The notes under the pieces are model-generated. The model was not told the DNA's origin and did no database searches. It saw only the letters and a program-made list of their open reading frames with translations. Position numbers and translations under genes: made by a program. Below are positions 9,723 through 16,628 of a stretch of DNA of 64,000 nt, one piece after another. The DNA comes from Thermoanaerobacter sp. (GTDB lineage Bacteria; Bacillota; Thermoanaerobacteria; Thermoanaerobacterales; Thermoanaerobacteraceae), in assembly GCA_014896455.1 (NCBI GenBank), contig JADBKJ010000001.1:1-64000 (forward strand), given 5' to 3'. Positions within the stretch are counted from its first letter, which is position 1, and each line of letters begins with the position of its first letter.

Positions 9723-10967
9723 TTATAATACAAACTGTAAGGGGTCTTCTAAAATTTCTTTTATCCTTTTCAAAAACTTAGCCGCAAGAGCCCCGTCTAT
9801 TACTCTATGATCCGAAGATAAAGTCATTTCCATTATCGGCTCTATTTCGATTTGGCCTTCTTCTACCACGGGAATCTCTCTTATCTTCCCTACAGCTAAA
9901 ATTGCTACTTCCGGTGGATTAATTATAGCTGTAAATCTTACTACATCAAACATACCTAAATTAGAAATTGTAAAGCTACCACCAGTGTATTCATCAGGCA
10001 TTAATCTGCCTTCTCTTGCTTTTTGGATAAGTTCTTTTTCTTCTCTTGCTATCTCTTTTAATCCCTTTTTATCTACTTCCCTTATAACAGGTACAACTAG
10101 TCCTTCATCCAAAGCTACCGCCAATCCTATATTTATTTCATTCCTTAAAATTATCTGGCCTTCCTCTACATAAGAATTAAATATCGGATAATCTTTTATT
10201 GCTATTCCAGCAGCTTTCATAAGCAGGCTATTAAGGCTAATTTTTGCTTCATCCTCTTTCAATTTACTATTTAATGTCTCTCTCAATTTTAAAATTTCTC
10301 TCATCTTTACTTCCATAGTAACATAAAAATGAGGAGCTGTATTTATACTTTTTTGCATTTTTTCTGCTATTATTTTTCTCATTCCTGTGAAAGGAATAAC
10401 TCTATAAGAGGGTATTTCTTCTTTTTTCTCTACTTTTTGTTCTACTGTTACTTGTGAAGGCACTATTTCAGTACGCTTTCTAATATATTCTTCTACATCT
10501 TTCCTATGAACTCTGCCGTGAGCTCCAGAGCCTATTACTTCTGACAGGACTATTCCATGTTCCCTTGCTATTTTCCTTGCTGCTGGTGTAGCTCTTGGTT
10601 TAGATATTTCTTCCCTTTTCACCTCTTCTGGCTTCTCCTCTATTTTTACTTCTATCTTCTCTTCTTTTTTCTCTTCTTCAGCTCCCTCAGAGACTTTTAA
10701 CGTTTTTAGTATCTCTTCTATGTCTTCTCCTTCTTCTCCTATTATAGCTATAGGCTGATTTATAGGACCTTCTTCTCCCTCTCTTACAAGAATTTTTAAA
10801 AGAGTCCCTGTGTAACCTGCTTCCTCTTCCATTGTAACTTTGTCAGTTTCTATTTCCAAAAGAGGTTCTCCTGCTTCTACTTTTTCACCTTCTTTTTTCA
10901 ACCATCTAACTACTTTGCCAGCCGTCATAGTCATACCTAACTTAGGCATAAGTTTTACATTTGCCAT
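9723..10967 (-). CDS. 2-oxoacid dehydrogenase E2, dihydrolipoamide acyltransferase
   Basis: Core of a pyruvate/acetoin-type dehydrogenase complex, transferring the acyl group from lipoyl to CoA. Residues 1-80 are a lipoyl domain with the modified lysine in ETDKVTME (near residue 43). A charged Glu/Lys linker follows (about 95-120), then an E3-binding domain (RATPAARKIAREHGI, about 124-160). The catalytic domain ends with SSDHRVIDGALAAKF, whose His and Asp form the HxxxDG active site. The ATG follows AAGGAGTG, 7 bases after the E1beta gene. It has an E3-binding domain but no E3 gene is in the window. Confidence 0.93.
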   Translation of the reverse strand: MANVKLMPKLGMTMTAGKVVRWLKKEGEKVEAGEPLLEIETDKVTMEEEAGYTGTLLKILVREGEEGPINQPIAIIGEEGEDIEEILKTLKVSEGAEEEKKEEKIEVKIEEKPEEVKREEISKPRATPAARKIAREHGIVLSEVIGSGAHGRVHRKDVEEYIRKRTEIVPSQVTVEQKVEKKEEIPSYRVIPFTGMRKIIAEKMQKSINTAPHFYVTMEVKMREILKLRETLNSKLKEDEAKISLNSLLMKAAGIAIKDYPIFNSYVEEGQIILRNEINIGLAVALDEGLVVPVIREVDKKGLKEIAREEKELIQKAREGRLMPDEYTGGSFTISNLGMFDVVRFTAIINPPEVAILAVGKIREIPVVEEGQIEIEPIMEMTLSSDHRVIDGALAAKFLKRIKEILEDPLQFVL

Positions 10968-10974
10968 ACTTTAA

Positions 10975-11955
10975 TCACTCCTTGCCAAATATAGCTTTTA
11001 CTGTCTCTATTATGTCTTCTACTTGAGGTACAGCCGCTCCCTCTAACTTGGGATTGTAAGGAATTGGCACATCCTTCCCACCCAATCTCTGTATTGGGTA
11101 GTCGAGATAGTCAAAAGCATCGCTTTCTACAATTCTCGACAAAACTTCCGCACCCCAACCATAGCTTTTATTGTCATCCTCTACTATCAGCACTTTACCT
11201 GTCTTTATCACAGAGTTCACTATAGTTTCTGTATCAAGTGGTGATAAACTCCTTATATCTATTACTTCTACATCTATTCCTTCACCTTTTAGTTTCTCTG
11301 CAGCCTCTAATGACCTTATTACAGTTATAGACCCAGCTATTATGGTTATATCTTTCCCCTCTCTTTTCACATCGGCTTTCCCTATTGGAACTATATAGTC
11401 TCCCTCTGGCACTTCTCCTTTTGTCCAATAGAGAAGTTTATGCTCAAAAAATATTACTGGGTTGTCATCTCTTACAGCCGCTTTAAATAGTCCTTTTACA
11501 TCGTAAGGAGTTGCAGGCATTACTACTTTAAGCCCCGGTATGTGGGCAAACATGGCAGGCAAACTTTGAGAATGCTGTGCTGCTGCACCTGTACCACTAC
11601 CCATAGGAGACCTTATCACAAGAGGTACTTTAAGTTGTCCTCCTGTCATATATCTTAGTTTTGCAGCCTGGTTTACTATCCACTCCATGGCGTCCATCAT
11701 AAAGTCAGAAAACATTATTTCTACTATCGGTCTCATACCTACAAGAGCTGCACCTACTCCTGCACCTACTATGCTAGCTTCTGAAATTGGTGTCTCTATT
11801 AGTTTGTCTTTGTACTTAGGATACATACCCTTTGTTACTCCAAAAGCTCCTCCATATATTCCTATGTCTTCGCCCATCATAAAAACATTAGGATCTCTTT
11901 CAAACTCTTCTTTTATTGCTTCTGCCAGCGCTTCTATATAGAGCTTTTCTGCCAT
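10975..11955 (-). CDS. 2-oxoacid dehydrogenase E1 component, beta subunit
   Basis: Pairs with the alpha subunit to decarboxylate a 2-oxoacid (pyruvate) or cleave acetoin with thiamine diphosphate. 326 aa, normal for the family, with [31 protein letters not shown] and [16 protein letters not shown] conserved. The reading frame is open upstream, but the true start is the ATG at 11955, preceded by GGAGGGAGAG and only 2 bases after the alpha stop codon, indicating translational coupling. AcoB-like and PdhB-like proteins cannot be separated by eye. Confidence 0.93.
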   Translation of the reverse strand: MAEKLYIEALAEAIKEEFERDPNVFMMGEDIGIYGGAFGVTKGMYPKYKDKLIETPISEASIVGAGVGAALVGMRPIVEIMFSDFMMDAMEWIVNQAAKLRYMTGGQLKVPLVIRSPMGSGTGAAAQHSQSLPAMFAHIPGLKVVMPATPYDVKGLFKAAVRDDNPVIFFEHKLLYWTKGEVPEGDYIVPIGKADVKREGKDITIIAGSITVIRSLEAAEKLKGEGIDVEVIDIRSLSPLDTETIVNSVIKTGKVLIVEDDNKSYGWGAEVLSRIVESDAFDYLDYPIQRLGGKDVPIPYNPKLEGAAVPQVEDIIETVKAIFGKE

Positions 11956-11957
11956 CT

Positions 11958-12929
11958 TTACTCTCCCTCCTCTGCATAAACGTATTTTGCCAAATCTTCT
12001 ACCTTGGGTTCGGGACTTTCTACTGCAAATTGATAGGCCTCTTCTATCTCTTTTACAACCTCTTCGTCTATTTTCTTTAATTCCTCTTCTGTTGCCACTC
12101 CTTCTGAAAGCAGTTTTTCTGCAAATCTCTTTATAGGATCTTTTTTCTTCCATTCCTCTTCTTCTTCTCTAGTCCTATATACTCTAGGATCACTCTTAGA
12201 ATGTCCAAACCATCTATAAGTCTTTGCTTCTATAAGTGTAGGCCCTTCACCCTTCCTTGCTCTGTCTACTGCTTCTTTTACCGCTTTGTATACCTCTAAC
12301 ACATCATTCCCATCTACTATTACACCAGGCATATTGTAAGATGCTGCTCTGTCAGCAATATTTTTTACAGCAGTAAATTTATTTACTGGTGCAGACATGG
12401 CATATTGATTATTTTCGCAGAAGTACACAACCGGCAATTTCCATATTCCTGCCATATTTAGAGATTCATTAAACGTACCTGTGTTTGCTGCACCGTCACC
12501 AAAAAAGCACAATGTCACTTTACCATCTTCTCTTAATTTAGAGGCTAAAGCTGCACCTGTAGCTATGGGAATTCCTCCAGCTACAATTCCATTCGCACCC
12601 AAATGACCTGTAGAAATATCTGCTATGTGCATTGACCCTCCTCTCCCTTTGCAATACCCCGTCTCTTTGCCAAGAAGCTCTGCCATCATCCTCTTCAAAT
12701 CCGCACCTTTTGCTATTGTATGCCCATGTCCTCTATGAGTACTCGTTATATAATCCGTTGGTTCTAATGCTGCACAAGCTCCAACTGCAGTAGCTTCTTC
12801 TCCCACATACAAGTGGTATGTCCCCCATATCATGTTTTTCTTATAAAGCTCATCTGTCTTTAGCTCAAACTGCCTTATTTGAACCATTTTTTTGTACATC
12901 CACAACAATTTTTCTTTTGAAAGTTCCAT
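11958..12929 (-). CDS. 2-oxoacid dehydrogenase E1 component, alpha subunit
   Basis: Thiamine diphosphate-binding subunit of a pyruvate or acetoin dehydrogenase. The ThDP motif runs from [13 protein letters not shown] to CENNQY. Other conserved stretches are [21 protein letters not shown] and the phosphorylation-loop-like [11 protein letters not shown]. 323 aa from the ATG at 12929, preceded by AAAAGGAGG inside the end of the small cupin ORF. The sequence looks closest to AcoA/PdhA of Firmicutes. First full-length gene of the operon. Confidence 0.93.
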   Translation of the reverse strand: MELSKEKLLWMYKKMVQIRQFELKTDELYKKNMIWGTYHLYVGEEATAVGACAALEPTDYITSTHRGHGHTIAKGADLKRMMAELLGKETGYCKGRGGSMHIADISTGHLGANGIVAGGIPIATGAALASKLREDGKVTLCFFGDGAANTGTFNESLNMAGIWKLPVVYFCENNQYAMSAPVNKFTAVKNIADRAASYNMPGVIVDGNDVLEVYKAVKEAVDRARKGEGPTLIEAKTYRWFGHSKSDPRVYRTREEEEEWKKKDPIKRFAEKLLSEGVATEEELKKIDEEVVKEIEEAYQFAVESPEPKVEDLAKYVYAEEGE

Positions 12930-12936
12930 ATTAACT

Positions 12937-13080
12937 CTACCTCCTTTTAATTTCACTTTCTCCTTCTTCTGGCACTATGCATATAAGCTCAAGTACCTCT
13001 TCTCCCATGTTTACAAACTGATGAAGGGCATTAGAGGGTATATAAGCAGGTGTTTTTTTATCTTTATGAGATACGATCAT
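12937..13080 (-). pseudogene. C-terminal half of a cupin protein
   Basis: A 47-aa ORF (ATG at 13080) too short for any cupin fold. It contains only the second cupin motif, IPSNALHQFVNMG, with the metal-binding His and structural Asn, and then the family ending ICIVPEEGE; the first motif with its two histidines is missing. The start codon is preceded by AAAGGAGGTTAAGA, which overlaps the stop of the epimerase fragment, so both were once (and may still be) translated together. Its last codons carry the ribosome site of E1alpha, so it may survive as a translational leader. Confidence 0.7.
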
Positions 13081-13083
13081 TTC

Positions 13084-13416
13084 TTAACCTCCTTTTATCT
13101 GGAAAATAAATCTTTCTTTGTTTTCATTTAGAAATAGTGCACTCCCTACCACTACAATATCTACCCCCACTTCTCTCAGTAAGTTTATATTGCCTAAATT
13201 TACTCCCCCATCTACTCCTATGGGAATAGAAAGTCTCATTTCTTTCAATTGAGTTTTTGCTAATTTTATTTTATCTACAGTAAAAGTTTCAAAATTCTGT
13301 CCCCCAAACCCGGGTTCTACACTCATGAACAACAAATAATCCACATCATTTAAACACCAGAAATCTTCATTTTTGCCCTCCATAAATTTAGTAACAAATG
13401 TTCCTATTAATATCAA
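13084..13416 (-). pseudogene. truncated ribulose-phosphate 3-epimerase-family gene
   Basis: 110 residues match the C-terminal half of the epimerase (RPE/AlsE family) TIM barrel: LLFMSVEPGFGGQNF, the catalytic-Asp segment IGVDGGV and IVVVGSALF. The N-terminal half, including the first catalytic and metal residues, is absent. A TTG at 13416 follows AAGGAGCACGA and a good promoter lies just upstream, so the remnant is probably transcribed. Activity as an epimerase is not expected. Confidence 0.75.
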
Positions 13417-13434
13417 TCGTGCTCCTTATTATTC

Positions 13435-13463
13435 AGTTTAACTTATCTTCTTTAAAAAGTCAA
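13435..13463 (-). promoter_or_regulatory. sigma-A promoter of the epimerase remnant-dehydrogenase operon
   Basis: The minus strand has TTGACT, exactly 17 bases, then TAAACT, placing the RNA start about 10 bases before AAGGAGCACG. It faces away from the SorC promoter. Confidence 0.7.
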
Positions 13464-13482
13464 GCAAAAGATAGACAATATC

Positions 13483-13511
13483 TTGTAATAATTACTTGAC
13501 TGTGATAAGAT
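13483..13511 (+). promoter_or_regulatory. sigma-A promoter and candidate operator of the SorC-type gene
   Basis: TTGTAA, 17 bases, TAAGAT on the plus strand, about 40 bases before the regulator start. A perfect 11-base palindrome GTAATAATTAC (13485-13495) covers the -35 and is a candidate operator. The divergent promoter begins 20 bases away. Confidence 0.5.
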
Positions 13512-13553
13512 TAATGAGAGCAAATTAAACAAAATTAAACGGTGATGAAAACA

Positions 13554-14501
13554 ATGAAAATGGACAAAGATTTACATCTTTTTCAAAAAATAAGTTTGGT
13601 AGCAGAATTGTATTATACTTATGGTCTAACACAGCAGCAAATAGCTGATAAGCTACAAATTTCTCGGCCATGGGTTTCAAAACTTTTAAAAAAGGCAGAA
13701 GAATTAGGCCTTGTTAGAGTAGAGGTCCTAACATCTACATCTGGGGTAAAAGAACTTGAAGAAGAAATCCAGAAAAAATACAGATTAAAAGGCGTAAAAG
13801 TGATTAAAAAAGCTGTTATATCGGATGCTGATATTGTGGAACTTGGAAAAGCAGCTTCCCACTACTTTATTTCCATACTAGAACCTAATGACGTAATAGG
13901 CGTGTCCTGGGGTAAAACTCTTTCAGCACTTGCAAACCACTTAATACCTATTTACTACCCTGATACTACAGTAGTACCTTTAATAGGTGGAATGGGACAT
14001 ACTCCATCTCTCCTTAGTAACCACATTGCCATGCAGATATCTTCTGCAATAAACGGGAAATGTCTGTTACTACACGCTCCTGCTTTTGCAAGCAATAAAC
14101 ATGAAAAAGAAGTCTTTTTAAAAAATCCACTTGTAAGTCAAGTAATTGAGAAAAGTGAAAATATAGATATAGCTTTGGTAGGCTTAGGAAGCCTATGGAA
14201 TTCTACAATTCTGGAATACAACTACATCACTGTCGATGAAATAAAAGATCTAGAAAAAGTAGGAGCAATAGGAGACATTGCCCTGCACTTTATTGATGCA
14301 AGTGGCAGAATAGTATCTCACCCCATCCACGAACGATTAATTGCAGGCAATTTATCTAAAATACGTAAAAGTGCCAGAATCATGATGGGTGTAGCAGGTG
14401 GCCTTCATAAAAAAGAAATTGTAAAAGCTGCTTTGGTAGGAAAATGGATAGATATACTTGTCACAGATATAGAAGTAGCTCACTATTTAATTGAAAATTA
14501 A
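13554..14501 (+). CDS. SorC/DeoR-family sugar-binding transcriptional regulator
   Basis: DNA-binding regulator that senses a phosphorylated sugar. An N-terminal helix-turn-helix (LTQQQIADKLQISRPWVSKL, about residues 27-46) is followed by the SorC sugar-binding domain with GVSWGKTLSAL and PLIGGMG. 315 aa if started at the ATG at 13554, which has GGTGA 8 bases upstream; a GTG four codons earlier is possible. It is convergent with the galactitol-type PTS and divergent from the truncated epimerase/dehydrogenase operon, so either or both could be its targets. Confidence 0.88.
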   Translation: MKMDKDLHLFQKISLVAELYYTYGLTQQQIADKLQISRPWVSKLLKKAEELGLVRVEVLTSTSGVKELEEEIQKKYRLKGVKVIKKAVISDADIVELGKAASHYFISILEPNDVIGVSWGKTLSALANHLIPIYYPDTTVVPLIGGMGHTPSLLSNHIAMQISSAINGKCLLLHAPAFASNKHEKEVFLKNPLVSQVIEKSENIDIALVGLGSLWNSTILEYNYITVDEIKDLEKVGAIGDIALHFIDASGRIVSHPIHERLIAGNLSKIRKSARIMMGVAGGLHKKEIVKAALVGKWIDILVTDIEVAHYLIEN

Positions 14502-14526
14502 ATGGGAGGAAGCCCTCCCATTTTTT
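14501..14526. terminator. bidirectional terminator between SorC gene and PTS IIC
   Basis: Stem AATGGGAGG / CCTCCCATT with a 4-nt loop followed by TTTTTT on the plus strand, starting at the SorC stop codon; the convergent IIC gene ends within it. Confidence 0.8.
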
Positions 14527-15772
14527 AAAATAGCCTCATTATCTGCAAAATCACCCATGTCAAAGGATTAGCACCGTCGCATATGCTAGATATTTCTGTA
14601 GCGCCAGTTGGGAACTTAAAGGCAGCTTCTGCAGCAACCTGAGTAAACAAAGGAGCTACATCTGTTGCAATCCACAATCCTACTCCAATAACTATTGTAC
14701 CAATCAATATAGACCTAAAGACATTTCCCTTAGTTACCGGTACAACCATAACTACCATAAAAGGAATTGTAGCTAAATCACCAAAAGGCAAAACATGGTT
14801 GCCAGGCAATATTATTGCAAGAAGTATAGTTATAGGTACTAATACCAATGCTGTGGCTATTGCAGCAGGGTGTCCAACAGCTATTGCAGAATCAAGTCCA
14901 ATGTAAAATTCTCTGCCTTGGAATCTCTTTTGCATAAAGGCTTTTGCTGCTTCAGAGATAGGAATTAATCCTTCCATTAAAATTCGCACCATCCTGGGCA
15001 ATAAAAGCATTACAGCAGCCATTGAAATGCCCAAGTTTAAAATTCCTTTCACATCGTATTTTGCCAATATACCTAGAACAACACCCAAAATTAATCCTAT
15101 CACAATAGGTTCACCAAAAACGCCGAATCTTTTGTTTATTGTATCTGTATCCGCTTCAATTTTGTTTATAACTGGGATTTTGTCTATGAGTTTATTAAGA
15201 GGAATGGCTATTGGAACATAAGCCGCAGAGAATCCGTGTGGAAGTGATATACCTGGTAACCCATAGAAATCCTGTACCATTTTTGCTGTCCAGTCGGCTA
15301 GCAATAAAACAACCGCGGCATTTATTGCTGCTGCAACCAATCCCCATGTTAGGCTTCCTGTAGCAGCTGTCACTAAAGCCCCAGTGAATGCAAAATGCCA
15401 ATAATTCCACAAGTCTACGTTTACAGTTTTTGTAAGTCTAGTAGCAAGCATTATTATATTTACTAAAAGGCCTATAGGAATAACAAAAGCTCCTACTTTT
15501 GAGGCAAAAGCAATTGCTGCCGAAGCAGGCCAACCGACGTCTATTACGTTAAGATGAACTCCCATATGCTCTACCATTGCTTGAGCCGCAGGACCAAGGT
15601 TATTAACGAGTAATCCAATTACTAGATTTATCCCCACAAAACCTATTCCTATAGTAAGTGCTGATCTGAAAGCTCTACCTGGTTTTTCTCCTAATATAAG
15701 GGCCAGTAAGAAAATTATTATTGGAAGCATTACTGTTGCTCCCAAATCCAAGATATATTTGATAATACTCAT
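14525..15772 (-). CDS. galactitol-family PTS IIC permease
   Basis: Membrane permease of a galactitol-family PTS (GatC-like), importing a polyol or sugar. 415 aa, about ten hydrophobic segments, with the family pattern GFVGINLVIGLL near the N-terminus and the hydrophilic loop around GLPGISLPHG. The ATG at 15772 follows GAGGTG. Last gene of the IIA-IIB-IIC operon. No galactitol-phosphate dehydrogenase or other catabolic gene lies beside it, so the substrate is unknown. Confidence 0.88.
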   Translation of the reverse strand: MSIIKYILDLGATVMLPIIIFLLALILGEKPGRAFRSALTIGIGFVGINLVIGLLVNNLGPAAQAMVEHMGVHLNVIDVGWPASAAIAFASKVGAFVIPIGLLVNIIMLATRLTKTVNVDLWNYWHFAFTGALVTAATGSLTWGLVAAAINAAVVLLLADWTAKMVQDFYGLPGISLPHGFSAAYVPIAIPLNKLIDKIPVINKIEADTDTINKRFGVFGEPIVIGLILGVVLGILAKYDVKGILNLGISMAAVMLLLPRMVRILMEGLIPISEAAKAFMQKRFQGREFYIGLDSAIAVGHPAAIATALVLVPITILLAIILPGNHVLPFGDLATIPFMVVMVVPVTKGNVFRSILIGTIVIGVGLWIATDVAPLFTQVAAEAAFKFPTGATEISSICDGANPLTWVILQIMRLF

Positions 15773-15782
15773 ACATTACACC

Positions 15783-16076
15783 TCACTTCTTTATTTCTTC
15801 AATAATTTCTTTTAAAACTTGTCCTTCCCCTATACCTGTTATAAGAGGAAGTGCATTTATACTTTTTTTCCCAAAACTGTCTTTTAGTATTGTCGTAGTG
15901 ACTATAAAATCTGCATCCTCTGCGTAACTTTTTATCTCAGATACTTTACACTGTATGATATTTACATCCAAGTTCTCCTTTTTTGCAGCTTCCAATATTT
16001 TTTCTGTTACCACCGTAGAAGTCGCAATCCCTGTTCCGCATGCCACTAATATTGTCTTTTTTCTCATACTAACCAT
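15783..16076 (-). CDS. galactitol-family PTS IIB component
   Basis: Small cytosolic phosphocarrier of 97 aa. The phosphorylated cysteine is in ILVACGTGIATS near residue 13, typical of GatB. Its ATG overlaps the end of the IIA gene by 13 bases and follows AAAGGAGTG, so the two are translationally coupled. It receives phosphate from IIA and hands it to the sugar bound by IIC. Confidence 0.9.
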   Translation of the reverse strand: MVSMRKKTILVACGTGIATSTVVTEKILEAAKKENLDVNIIQCKVSEIKSYAEDADFIVTTTILKDSFGKKSINALPLITGIGEGQVLKEIIEEIKK

Positions 16077-16555
16077 TTTCTCACTCCTTTTAATGTGTGA
16101 TAACTCTCTATTATTTTTATAACCTCATCACCACCTTTCGCTTTTAAAATTTCCTCAAGTAAGCTTCCATTTTGAATCATTTCAACAAGTCGTTGTAATA
16201 GCTCTACCTGGCTGTGAGCTGCATTTAGAGCTATCATAAATACTATATTTACATTTACATCTTCTTGAGGATTAGCCATATTTTTGAATACCACTGGCTT
16301 GGAGAGAGTAGCTACTGCAATTGCAGGTTTTAAAACATGTTCTGGATCTGTATGGGGAATAGCAACATTATTGCCATTTAAAAGAAGCCCTGTAGGAAAA
16401 TTTTTCTCTCGAGTTTTTATCCCCTCTAAAAAACTTTCTTTTACGTACCCATTCTCTAACAATTTATTAAAGAGAACCTCAAAAACCTCTTCTTTGTTAT
16501 TGGCCTGTAAATTAGTAACAATCAATTCTTTGTGAAAAAACTCTGTAAGCTTCAT
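16064..16555 (-). CDS. PTS IIA component, fructose/mannitol/galactitol type
   Basis: EIIA of the PTS_EIIA_2 family; the histidine in NNVAIPHTDPEHV accepts phosphate from HPr. 163 aa from the ATG at 16555, preceded by AGGAGG. The open frame extends to 16597, but that lies inside the sigma-54 promoter and so upstream of the RNA start, which rules it out. First gene of the PTS operon, directly downstream of its activator gene. Confidence 0.9.
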   Translation of the reverse strand: MKLTEFFHKELIVTNLQANNKEEVFEVLFNKLLENGYVKESFLEGIKTREKNFPTGLLLNGNNVAIPHTDPEHVLKPAIAVATLSKPVVFKNMANPQEDVNVNIVFMIALNAAHSQVELLQRLVEMIQNGSLLEEILKAKGGDEVIKIIESYHTLKGVRKWLV

Positions 16556-16593
16556 CAAATACAACCTCCTCATTACCTCGCAAATTTTATATA

Positions 16594-16608
16594 GCAAGAA
16601 TTATGCCA
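16594..16608 (-). promoter_or_regulatory. sigma-54 promoter of the galactitol-type PTS operon
   Basis: The minus strand reads TGGCATAATTCTTGC with GG and GC separated by exactly 10 bases, matching TGGCACG-N4-TTGCW at the key positions. It lies 21 bases past the activator stop codon and about 40 bases before the IIA start. Confidence 0.85.
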
Positions 16609-16628
16609 TCTTTTTGACATGTATTGTA

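Noticed and set aside
11956-12153. 66-codon N-terminal extension of the E1beta frame
   Set aside because: It overlaps E1alpha in another frame and is highly basic; the ATG at 11955 has a good ribosome site and matches family length.
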